Program-made: the position numbers and the translations under genes
Shown: piece after piece, positions 26,001 through 38,000 of the stretch
Position numbering within the stretch: position 1 is the stretch's first letter
How the letters are laid out: the number at the start of each line of letters is the position of its first letter
Notes under the pieces: model-generated
Seen by the model: only the letters and a program-made list of their open reading frames with translations
What the model was told of the DNA's origin: nothing
Databases searched by the model: none
Assembly (NCBI GenBank): GCA_948146395.1
Contig: OX411543.1
Span: 47,034,517 to 47,098,516 of the forward strand
Source: Fragum whitleyi
Lineage: Eukaryota > Mollusca > Bivalvia > Cardiida > Cardiidae
Length of the DNA stretch: 64,000 nucleotides
Direction: 5' to 3'

Positions 26001-29000
26001 TTGACAGATGAAAGTTGGCTGTGCCGGGGTTCTAACTCGCTACCCCATGTTTGACAGCCCTGCGTTACTGCTAGGCTTATCCCCTGTGGATTAATAATCA
26101 AAAACCTATGTGGGATAGCAGCTAGAGGCTAGGAAGGGATCTAATGGTAGTGCTTGAAAAGCTGAAAAGACTCTAAGATTGTTAAAAGCAGTGTTAACCC
26201 CCTTTCTAACACACAAATTGTTGGGTCCCAGGCCCAATCTCTGATGGTGGCATCCATCAAATTTGACTTTCTTCTCCCAGCTGATGGTTCAGAAAAGGTC
26301 TTGTGTAACGGCAAATGACATTGTGAAATTGACATTCATCTAGATCAAAACCAATCGAAATCACTCGCCTAGTGCTCAAATATTTCATTCCTAACACTCA
26401 CTCCAATCAATTTAAAACGCTCCAAAATCATTAAAAAAAACACTTTGAATCTGTGAAAAATAATCAGCATTCCAATAAAATGATTGTTTGATTTTATAAG
26501 GCTGTCGTTGATTTTTAAGGGTCTGATTTGTCTGTAAAGACACAAATCCAGAAAATTTGGTAGATCTTTTAACAGGGGGTAATCAATTAGCACTAATTTA
26601 TTGTCGATTTAGTTTTACCTCCCTTGAAAATCAATCTAATTTTGCTCATCACACTCATTCAATTTCATTCTAAGGTCATTGCATTTCCAGATTCTTCTTA
26701 CTGTATTAACTGGTAAAATACAGTAATATCAAGAGTCAATAATTAGGTGCTCATACCACCGGCATAGGACTCAATAGTTAAATGTAAGAAGTTTCGATAC
26801 AAGTTGACCGAAACCTTTTCATAAAAAATGCAGCCCCACAATTACCCTAGACTGCAGTTGCGGATCTAAAGTAGCCCCTATCGTGAGTCTTATCATTCAT
26901 TTTCCTCGGAAAATTTAATCAAATTGTGGTTAACTTTGAAGACCCAAACTGTAGAGTAAAACCTACATTACGGTTTGACTGGCGAGCCTGCCTCAATCTA
27001 TCGATTGGAGGGTAGCGTGGGACAGGTTTACCAGTCTACATTACAGTCTCCATGAATCCGCCGTATGAAAATGAGATGCATGTCGTGGCTGGTGAGCATG
27101 TCCTAATCAATGAAATATTGGAGAGTAACATGGATAGGATTGGTTTACCAGTCAATTGAAAGCACTTTCATTAAGAAATATTTCATAAGGGTAACAATGT
27201 TCTTGCCTTTAATAAGACATTTTTGCCCCGGTAAAGCCGGCCACTGAGGAAAGAAATTGTTAAAAGAAAGTAAGGAAAATCTCTCGGCTGTTCATCCTTT
27301 CATTCTCTACTGGCGGACTAGGTACGAACTGGCACTGAGGCGAAGACGGTATTTGGATCGAACTGGAATAAGAAATGAACACACGCAAGTACTCGTCGTC
27401 TCGCCTTTAATTTGCCTGGATGTTTCCGAAACTTGCTAGAGCTATTTATTTCGAAAAGATTGTGAATTTGCTTTTTTATTTATCTATTCTATCAACAAAA
27501 TGAATTATTTTTAATCAAACGAAAAATAATTTCGTTAAAACTGATTGAACGGTTTCCTATCATGTAACCGATCGGAATGAGTGAACGGTTCTGACTGAAC
27601 GCTTTGTAACGATTCTGATTGAACGCTGATTGTAAAATTGTGATTGAACGCTGATTGAGCGCTGAACGCTGATTGAACGTGATTGCCCGTGAATGATTGG
27701 ATTGTGATTGAAATGATTGTCAAATTCCCGATGTTCCGTACTGTACTTTGTACATGCTTCCGTATTTCTCCTTCATTTCAAATCTCCATTATTTTCAAAA
27801 TATAATCACACAAGCATAAAGATGTAACTACTTTATAAAGCATTTGAAGATAAAGGCGATTTGAAATGAACGAGAACGAGGAAGCATGTACATAGTATAT
27901 AAAACATGTTTTTTAGCCTACAAGACAGTAAATTATATTTTTGTCCCAAAATGGCTTACCTCTCCAAAAGCTCCGCCAAATCTAGTAGCATACAGTAAAG
28001 GTTCGGTGGTATCTTCCTGTACTTGTACTGTAGCTGACTGTGGGGTGAGAACTATCTCACCATTAGCATTATCATTAAAGTCTATCAGGATCTGGCCATA
28101 GGTCTCTGTCTCTGTACCAAATGTGGGGGAGTAGTCCACTATAACAGAACGAGGTAAAGTAATGTAATTCATGAAAGTTTATCAGGATCTGACCATTGGT
28201 TTCTGTCTCTTTGCCAAATGTGGGGGAATAGTCCGCTGTCATAGAATGAGGTAGATCAATGATTGTTCAGGTTAAAATGAACTGTTACTGTAGTACACTA
28301 TTGGGTGAGAAATATTAGCATTATAGTTTATCAGGATCTGACCATAGATTTCTATCTATGTGCCATATTTGGCACACAAACAGAAACCTATGATAAATCC
28401 TTTATAACAGAATGAGGTTGATCAGTTGGTTCTTCATGTCCAAATGTACTTGTACTGTAGCAGACTGTGGGGTGAGAACTATCTCACCATTAGCATTATC
28501 ATTAAAGTCTATCAGGATCTGACCATAGGTCTCTGTCTCTGTACCAAATGTGGGGGAGTTGTCCACTAAAACAGAATGAGGTAGATCAATAATTGTTCAG
28601 GTTCGAATGAATTCATACCGTTATACACTGTGAGTTGTGGGGTGAGAAATATATTCCCATTATCATTAAAGTCTATCAGGATCTGGCCATAGGTCTCTGT
28701 CTCTGTACCAAATGTAGGGGAATAGTCCACTATAACAGAATGAGGTAAATCAATGTAATTCATGATAGTTTATCAGGGTCTGACCATTAAGTTTGTCTCT
28801 GTACCAAATGTGGGGGAATAGTCCACTAAAACAGAATGAGGTAAATCAATGTAATTCATGAAAGTTTATCAGGGTCTGACCATTTGGTTTGTCTCTGTAC
28901 CAAATATGGGGGAATAGTCCACTAAAACAGAATGAGGTTAATCAATGTAATTCATGAAAGTTTATCAGGATCTGACCATTGGTTTCTGTCTCTGTGCCAA

Positions 29001-32000
29001 ATTTGGCACAGAGATAGAAACCTAAGGTCAGTCCACTATAACAGAATGAGGTTGATCAGAGGATACTCATGTACAATTATGCTTGTTCTGTAGGGGCCTG
29101 ACGGCTGAGAACTATCCCACCATTAGTATTACAGTTTATCAGGATCTAACCATAGGTCTCAACTTATGTACCAAATGTGTGTGTTTGATGGAGAGGAGGG
29201 GTGGTAGTCCACCATAACAGAATGAGGTAATTTAATGATTGTTCAGATTCAAATGTACTTGTACTGTAGGGAACTTAGGGCTGAGAACTATACCACCATT
29301 ATAAATGACAGTCTATCAGGATCTAACCATAGGTCTCAATCTATGAACCAAATATGTGTTTTTGGTGGACAGGAGGGGTGGTAGTAAACCGTAACAGAAT
29401 GAGGTAATTTAATGATTGTTCAGATTCAAATGCACTTGTACTGTAGGAAACTGAGGGCTGAGAACTATACCACCATTATAAATTATAGTCTATCAGGATC
29501 TAACCATAGGTCTCAATCTATGTACCAAATATGTGTGTTTGGTGGACAGGAGGGGTGGTAGTCCACCGTAACAGAATGAGGTAATTTAATGATTGTTCAG
29601 ATTCAAATGCACTTGTACTGTAGGAAACTTAGGGCTGAGAACTATACCACCATTATAAATTATAGTATATCAGGATCTAACCATAGGTCTCAATCTATGT
29701 ACTAAATATGTGTGTTTGGTGGACAGGAGGGGTGTTAGTCCACCGTAACAGAATGAGGTAATTTAATATTTGTTCAGATTCAAATGCACTTGTACTGTAA
29801 GGGACTGAGAGCTGAGAACTATTTTACCATTAGACTTACAGTCAAAACTGTCAATAGTGGCCACCCATGGGACTTGGCAAAATCGGCCTCATACGGGAGT
29901 TGGCCGCTTAACGGAAAATAAGCCATCCCCACGACCCACCTCACCTAAAAAAAAATCTTTTGATAGGTTGGATAAACAGCAATGTTAAATAGGCTTGTTA
30001 TTTGGAATATTTATAATCTAATATGCGGGTCGCTCAGACAACACAAATTAGTTGACTTGTTGATTAGGTAAGCATCATGGTAAATGCATACGATATTCCA
30101 AACCCGTTATCGATTTTTCATTAATTAGCGAGTCACCTGTCATAATTTGATGACTCGCGTGACCGCTTAAGGAGATATACAATGAGTGCAATTCAGACAA
30201 TTAAAGGTGACGGCCAGCCACATACAATGGATTGCCGCTATTCACAGTAACTTTTTTTTTTATTTTTTTTTAATTTGCGCAGGCGGACCTGGGCTGGCCG
30301 CATACGGCAGTTTGGCAGCTATTCACAGGTGACCGCTCGCACAGTTTTGATAATATCATTAAAGTCTATCAGGATCTGCCATAGGTCTAAGTCTCTGTAT
30401 CAAATGTGGGGGAATAATTAACTGTAACAGAATGAGGTAGATCATAGATTGTTCCAGTTCAAATCTAGAGCATTTAGCTTTATCAGGATCTAACCATAGA
30501 TTTATGTCTCTGTGCCAAATGTGGGAGAATAATCAACAGTTATAGAATTGGAGAGATAAAATGTGCCTTGATTGCAGGGGGCTGTGCGGTCAGAATAATT
30601 TCACTATTATTACCTATTTCTTAAATGCCCAATACTTAGAATGATGCATTTTATAACAACTTCTGTCAATTATCATAAAAATTGCTACTTTTCAAAGAGT
30701 CTAACTTATAATGTCAAATTGACAGCAAAGTTCAATCCAAGCTTTAGCAAGATTGTGCTTACAAGCATGACAAATAAGTTTTAACAGAATAGTTAGAGTT
30801 TATATTTCACAAGGCCTGGTTTGTTCCCCTTCTAGTAGCCGTAACATTGTCAGTCTAACAAAGACTAGCTAACACTTCTCCAGTTCAAGGTCATTTAGAG
30901 GTATATATCAAATAAATTTGTAAAAGTTTTTAAGCATATCTTACAAGGTCTAATTTGTGTCCCCTCTAGTAGCCTCAACCCTGTCAGTCTTACATAGACA
31001 GCCTCGTGCTTCTACAGTTCAAGGTCATATAAAGATATAAAGAAAAATGTGAAATTTGTTAGTGTAGCCTTTTAAGAGGTATTTTACCTGGTCTGATTTG
31101 TGCCCCCTCTAGTAGCCTCAACCCTGTCAGTCTTACATAGACAGCCTCACTCTCCTCTGGTTCAAGGTCATCCAAGATGGTAACATCAAACGTTCCCACA
31201 CCCTGACCCGAGGTGAAGGTCACTGATCCAGAGGTCATAGTGTAGTCCTGTAAGTTAGCTCTAGGGAAGGTACTAGGAATGTATGGGTAGGTTTCATTAG
31301 GCATCAAGGTTGTGTAGTTCACCTCCACTGCTCCATAGGTCCCTCCTAATCTTTGTACGGTTATAGTGACCACTGAAACAGTTCTCAATGGGTCAGTACA
31401 AAGATGTTGCAACTGCCTATATATTTATTGGGCAGTTACAACTGTTTTGTGCTGATCTATCAAGATGTGAAGCAGATTGAAACTGTATCAAATCTGGAAC
31501 TCATTCATCATAGACAGTCTACAAAAATGATTCAAAGTTTAAATGAAATTGTTACTAGCTTAGGGGGATATTTTGACTGCTCCCCACAGCTTGACTTCTA
31601 AGACCAAGCGCTTTAATGTTCAAGATAGACAAAATCAAGAGTTGAGCACAAAACTGTTGTGAGTAACTAAAATTATATGGGTATTTACATTATTTTTCTC
31701 TGACCTCTCTATATCCAACCAAGTACTTGATAAATAAACAAAATAGACGTGAGTTGCATAGTAATTACATGCAAATTGACATGCTTTAAGAAAATTTTTC
31801 CAAATTATGTTCACATTTAAAATGCTTTTTACGTTAAAGAAATCAAAGAATCATTTGTTTCCATGTAAGATTTATAATTCTTTCATTTTTTGATTTTCAC
31901 ATGCAACTTTGGGACTTAAATATAGGCTTTGTTGTTCACTCAATGAAAAATATAGAGAATAATCGTTTGTTTCAATGTATGATCAATTTATATTCATTGT

Positions 32001-35000
32001 GTAAACAATAAAAGCTATATTATCACGAGTGGTGAAGCCACAAGTGAATATATAGCTTTTGTAGGTCATGAAATGAAATATTAATCTTACTCAAAAAACA
32101 AACGATTATTCTTTTTCTTTATTGCAAAAATGAGACAAAATGTGAAATTTCTAGGACATATTTTCGTAAAGCACGTCATTTTGCATGTGATTGCTATGCA
32201 ACGTTCATTGTGATGTCACTTGTTTCGCCCTGCAAAGATGACGTCAGATAGGATGAAATGCACAAAAGCAGGGTATAAGTTTTTCATAATTTCACTGCTT
32301 TTTCAAGACCATAGGCCTTATAGTTTCAAAGTTATGGACCAGACACAAATTTGCTAACTGAATCAAACAAAGGGCAATAACTAAAAAATTACAAATGATA
32401 GAGTTGTGGTTATTGCGCTCTGCACACCCTAGGTATGAGATCTATACACCTGTGAAGTTTCAAGACCATAGGCCTTATAGTTTGAAAGTTATGGACCGGA
32501 CACAAATTTGCTAATAAGATAGACGATGCAGACAATAACATTACGACCCTTCGGGTGTAAAAAAATGGATAAATGAACCTTACTCTTCAACAAGCAATTA
32601 TTCTATACAAGGCTCCATTATCATAAAATTCAACATACCAATATTTCCTTCCTCCACTATTCTAGGTCTTTGTGTTTCTGGGATTATAAACCTTCCATAT
32701 GGATCATCATTTGCTAGGATTGTCACTTCTGATCTTAAATACTGGGATATAGCCAAGCTTCCCTGAATGAAATTATGAAGAGAGATAAATGTATTGTTGA
32801 AGCAAGTGTTGCTTTTTGTGAAAAATAATTTTGAGGTTCAAGGGAGATAACTTAAATTTAAAATAAACATTCAACTTATGACAAGCCTGCTAATTTAGCC
32901 AAATTTTAACATTTAATCTAACCCAACACCTTATACTTTTAGTTTTCTAAAAAAAATGATTCAAATGACACATCTACTCATAATGGAAAACAATTCAGCC
33001 AAATTATATTTGGAATATAATTTTATGCACAAATGTAGGAATTATACATTCAATAAGTTCAATATCAATTTTTGAAATTGAGTTGTAACTTGGTCTTTGG
33101 GATCACCATATCTATCAAAAGTATTTTTGAAATCAAGAGCTATGCTCCAGACAAAGTCAATTTTGATATTTGGCCTTGAGCAATGACCTTAAACTTGAAA
33201 AATCTGAAACTTAAAAACAAATGATTGAGAAACATTGGTTATCTGAAAAGCAATCCATAAAGTGTCGGGGCAACTGTTGGACAGAAGAACTGACACACTA
33301 ACATATTTACATCAACCTGTCTCAGAAAAAACTATGCCTTGCAGACCACCATCTCATTATATCATAAGATTTACTTTACAATGTATATCTTGTGATAATT
33401 AAAATGAGATGGTGGTCTATATAACTATATATATCAACTTGAAGTTTTCAAAAGAAAACAAATTGATTTGACTTTACTGGCAGAAAAGGTTGAAGGCTGA
33501 ATTATCATTCATAATTCATTGGGTGATTTTTCCTGTACTTAAGAGCTAGCTGGTATTTGGTCTTTACATGAAAAAAGCATAAATTATTCAGAGTATTACT
33601 GGTTACCTACCCTAGATACATTTGTTATCTCCACAAAGAAGAGCTCATCTAATTCAGGTGCTGTGTCACCTCGAATCTTGAGTTCAAGGTTACCAATGGT
33701 TTGATTATGCAAGAATAAGACAGTTCCTTCTTTGTCCACAATATCATTGTTTGTATCCCCCTGTACCTGCCAGGTTACAGCTGTCTGACCAATACTGCCT
33801 CCTATCCTCTCAATCTATAATCAGAAATACAGTAAAAAGTGTAAAAGGCGACCACTTAGGGAACCATTAAACCTCTGCCATTAAGGAGAATAACTGCTTA
33901 GTACATGTTATCTTTACAAGTCGAATCATAGTTTTGAGTATGTAATCGAAAATTTCCTCATAATCCTATGTTGTCCAATTCAACAGAAGTGTCTCATTGA
34001 GGATTATTTAACAATACTTTTTAGACCGATTAAATCTACTTTCGAAGAAATTTTGAAATATAAAAGGGGATGTTTGAAAACCGTCACTTAGTAAAAATAG
34101 TTGCTTAATAGAATTAGTTGCTAAATAAGCAAGATGAATTGTGCAGGAGGATTTGGATATAAAATGTAAATATGAAGACTAGAGGCCTGTTTAAGGTGGC
34201 AATGGACAGCGGCCTCCCGACTCTATATACCGTAAGTGGGTTTTTGTTTATTTTACGGCTCTTTTTGCACGTTGTTTAAAAGACCGGTTTTCGTAAGATT
34301 CTACATATGGAAATAACATAGAATAATGATGGTAAAAGTTCATAATTTAGCTTCTTTTCAATATTTGATATTAATTGAATGACTGGATCATCAAATTTAA
34401 CAATAAAAATGCCTTAAAACCGTCATTCAATTAGCGGGAACACTGTAAAATAACGAAAAACTTTCTTAATTACATGGAAAGGTATGCTGAATTTTTTACC
34501 ACATAAAGGAAAAATAGGGATTATAAACATATCGGAAAATAAGAAAAATTCATTGGGTAATTTCTTCAAAAAATAGGTTTTTGTGGCATTTTTACCTAGT
34601 GAAATTACAAAAATTAGTGCTTTTTTAACTTTTGAAAGCAAATTGTGCAAATGAAATTGATCAAAGAGAAATTTTCTTGTCAATAGCCACCGTGTACATG
34701 TATAAGGTCTATAAAAATGTATGTGTTTTATAGCTTGAACTAAGTAAAGGGTTTATACAAGACCTAAAATGAATATAACCGTTTTACTGAAATATGGCCT
34801 ATACCACTCAAGGGCAGATAACTCTAGCATGAAAACGAGCGTAGAAAGGTACCTTCATATTTTGATATAATGACTAGACAATGTTAATCTACAACATATG
34901 TGAACAAGATTAAAATTCATTGGGCGGAAAAAAATGTCGCCATGTGTCCATGGTAGACATCTTACGATCATTTTTTGAGTAAGTCAAAAAAAAAATTGCT

Positions 35001-38000
35001 TCTATAGTAGTAAATAAATACCAAATTCTGCCATGTATCATCTCATTGTAATTGTCTTCTTAAGATGATTCAAATGAGATATTGAAATGCAGAATCTTGC
35101 AATGAATTAAAAATTTGGGTTTTTTGCCTTATGATAATTTTTTTTGTAAGAAGTTTTGTAAAACAGGTCCTTGTTCTCCAAACTTTCTCTGATGGGTACT
35201 GTTTGTGATCTTCTGATGACATTTCAATGAGCATCTCACTTGTACTCCATCAGTCAGAAAACAAGAGAAGAAAGAAAACTATTATGGACAAACTCGCATC
35301 AAAAGGTTTCTTTTTTTTGATAAACTACACACGATACCTCAAGATTAGCAATGTTAAATGCGCTGTCCCCTGTCTCCAGTACTTGTTTACCACGTGAAGA
35401 ATCTCTGAATTGAAATATTCCGAATGCCCCATCAGAATGTTCAATCATGACGGTAATGGCAGATCCAACACCTATTGAAGCGCCACCTGATGGATTCATT
35501 AGTGTCACATTAAAGTATTTCTCATCTTCTGGTATGTTGTTGTCAACAATGGCAATGTCTATGTATTTGAATCTTTCTCCATTCATAAATGTAAGTCTAC
35601 CAACATCTGCCTAAAATTATAAATAATACATTTTAGTTAACAAGAGGCCAAAGAGGGCCTGTATCGCTCCACTAGCTTTAACATCTGGAGACTTTCAATA
35701 AACAAAGCATTCAAACTATTTGAAGTCTCTTTAGAACTATTTCATAATGGTTTACTGGGTCTGGCTCACATTGCACAAAAATACTCAATCGCAATTAACC
35801 TGCATACCCTTTACCCATCTTATTACCAGCAAGAAGGTGATTCAAAATCTCTTAAACCACTTAAAAAAAGGGTCATCCAGGGAACATTTCTACAAATATT
35901 GGTTAAAATCCAACCATTTGTTAAGGAGGAAAAAGCTAAAAACTGATGGCTAAGGGCAAAACAGTTGTAACTGCCTATTTGTTTAAAGGCAGTTACAACT
36001 GTTTTGCACTGAACAATTGAAATATTTTCAATTATTTTCCATATTCTTCAATTTCAGCAAAACTAGGGCAACAATTACATCTTTTTATATTTACTTTAAG
36101 TGTTTTATTAATTTTGATTGACACCCACGATAATATTTAAATCTAACATTTAATGTCTCTGTTATTTGATTAATATTTTTTCCCCAAGATGTTTTCAGCC
36201 TAAAATCAGTTTTCTCTTTAAAAGGGTTATATGCAATTTCTTTCTATCTTTAGTTATGTTAAAAATGTTGTCCTCCACCAATTAAGGACGTCTGCACATC
36301 CGGTTTTGGATTTTCCTCCATTAAAAAAGTATTTGCGTTTCTGTAATCGTTATAAATCCAAATTCAAACTATGTTTTTGGATAGAGCTGTTGGTAAGGTT
36401 GTCAAAACATGTAAAGATTTGTATACTATCCAAAATTTATTTTTTCCCCCAAATTTTGGGGCCTTTTTTCCGAATTTAGAGTATTCAGAAAAAACAACAA
36501 GCATGCAATCAATGTTACCTCTTGCCTACTTTTCGGATAGGAAGCAAATAAAACTTTTGAATATGGCGAAAGAACCCTTACCTCATATGCCTGAACCAAA
36601 ATACCAACAATTTTGTTATTTCCAATATTGGAAAATGTGTTTTGAAATTTGATTTTTTTTTTTGTGAATTACCTCCCTTTATTTTAACAAATGAGTCAAA
36701 ATATCTTAAAAAGTAAGACTGTGACCCCAACTTTTTTTCATGTCAAAAATTCTTCATTATGTCACAAATTTATTTTGAGAGTATAAGAAAAAGTTTAATA
36801 GTAGAACTATATTTATTTTACTGTGAAGCATGTGTTAGTAGCTCTTAATATCAAAGGAAAAATACTTCTATCAAGGACCGAATAAAGATGTCATAATTTT
36901 CTTTAGCTGCATTAAAATTCCATATTTCTTTAATAAATTAGTGAAATTGCCTATCGTTTTTAAATAAAACATAAATCAATTGCTTTCAGAATATGTATTT
37001 GTCCAAAGATAATAACTTCAAATCAAGGGTATTATTTCCAAAGAAATTCAGAGGCAAGAACTAAAGGGCTCTTAATGTTTATGGTTCCTATTTTCATACA
37101 GCTCTGAGATAAAATTAAGCATTGTGACCCCCTTTTTTTCTTTTGAAAAATGGAAATAAGACATTTAGATCTTTCTAAAAAATCAGGTTTAAAGAAAAGT
37201 TTAATAGTAGGAAAAAGCCAAGCGAACTTCCTTATATAAGATTAAAAGAGCAGGCCAGATTTACAGTCTGCTATCTTATGTATTAGATTCATTTGCTCTC
37301 CGACAGTAGTACTCATCCTTTCCGACTATATGTCTCCCACCAATGGGTTGATAATCATAAACCTATAATTGTTGGATAAAATTAAACACTATACAAATAA
37401 ACAAACAAACAAAAAGACTTATTTGCAATATATTTTTAAGTCATCGACGTTCTTCCTATAAAACATTTTGGAACATAAAGGCTAAATTTTTTGGGAAATG
37501 ATAACAAGTCTGGAAAAATGAATCTGCAAACACAAGAGAAAACAGGCTATTAATTTTATATTTTATTTTTGTTTTTGTTTCCAAGATTGAGGGGTTTGGG
37601 TAAGGCAAGTAAATCCATCACCAAAATCATCAAAACATTTACAAAGTTTGGTAAATACCTTTGTACCAAAATATACCTAGAATTCCTTTAAATAGTCAAG
37701 TACTTACATAGTCCACCTTTGTTTAAAAATAGATAATACAAAAGGATATTATATCTTGAAGCCTCATCCACTTTTTAATCAGCCAAAAAATGTAAAAAGG
37801 TCCACAAATGTTTATTAGAATAAAGTATTCCTCAAAAATAAAACAAAAACTAGCACACATTTTTCAGTTTTATTTTTGGTTTTTATACTGACTTGACAGG
37901 ATGTAAGAAATTTTATTGCTATTTTTATTCCTTCATCAGACCCTTTGCCTTGTTAGATTTGTCCTGAGAACCACAAAATGAAATAGTATTATGGCCTTAG

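Larger units (their letters stand above)
22150..27500. other. Interior of the 6.3 kb inverted-arm segment
   Basis: Holds the minisatellite, four palindromic-element copies, two SINE-like relics and a ~90 bp internal duplication near 26960-27160 (ggcgagcctg/ggtgagcatg, tttaccagtc twice). No transposase or other gene recognised; the frame at 27257-27439 is unassigned. Confidence 0.5.
21642..27944. mobile_element. 6.3 kb segment with long inverted arms, foldback-like
   Basis: Left arm 21642-21722 and right arm 27715-27745 plus 27897-27944 are reverse complements (ctgtcttgtaggctaaaaaa, cagtacggaacatc, ggaatttgacaatc). Just inside both arms are clusters of the short motif GATTGAACG. The right arm is split by a smaller element (27746-27896). 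The interior has no recognisable transposase. The right arm ends about 15 bp from the exon 13 donor. It could be a foldback transposon or an inverted duplication. Confidence 0.5.

Noticed and set aside
27257..27439. Arg-rich 60-codon frame near the right arm of the 6.3 kb segment, considered as a transposase remnant
   Set aside because: No catalytic motif or known family signature could be seen.
28566..28763. Second copy of the exon 13 motif as an alternative exon
   Set aside because: The frame leaves the Calx-beta sequence after about 25 codons and there is no in-phase donor; treated as a ghost copy.
36231..36652. Two overlapping plus-strand frames in the large intron
   Set aside because: Biased composition, no domain, no promoter or splice evidence.
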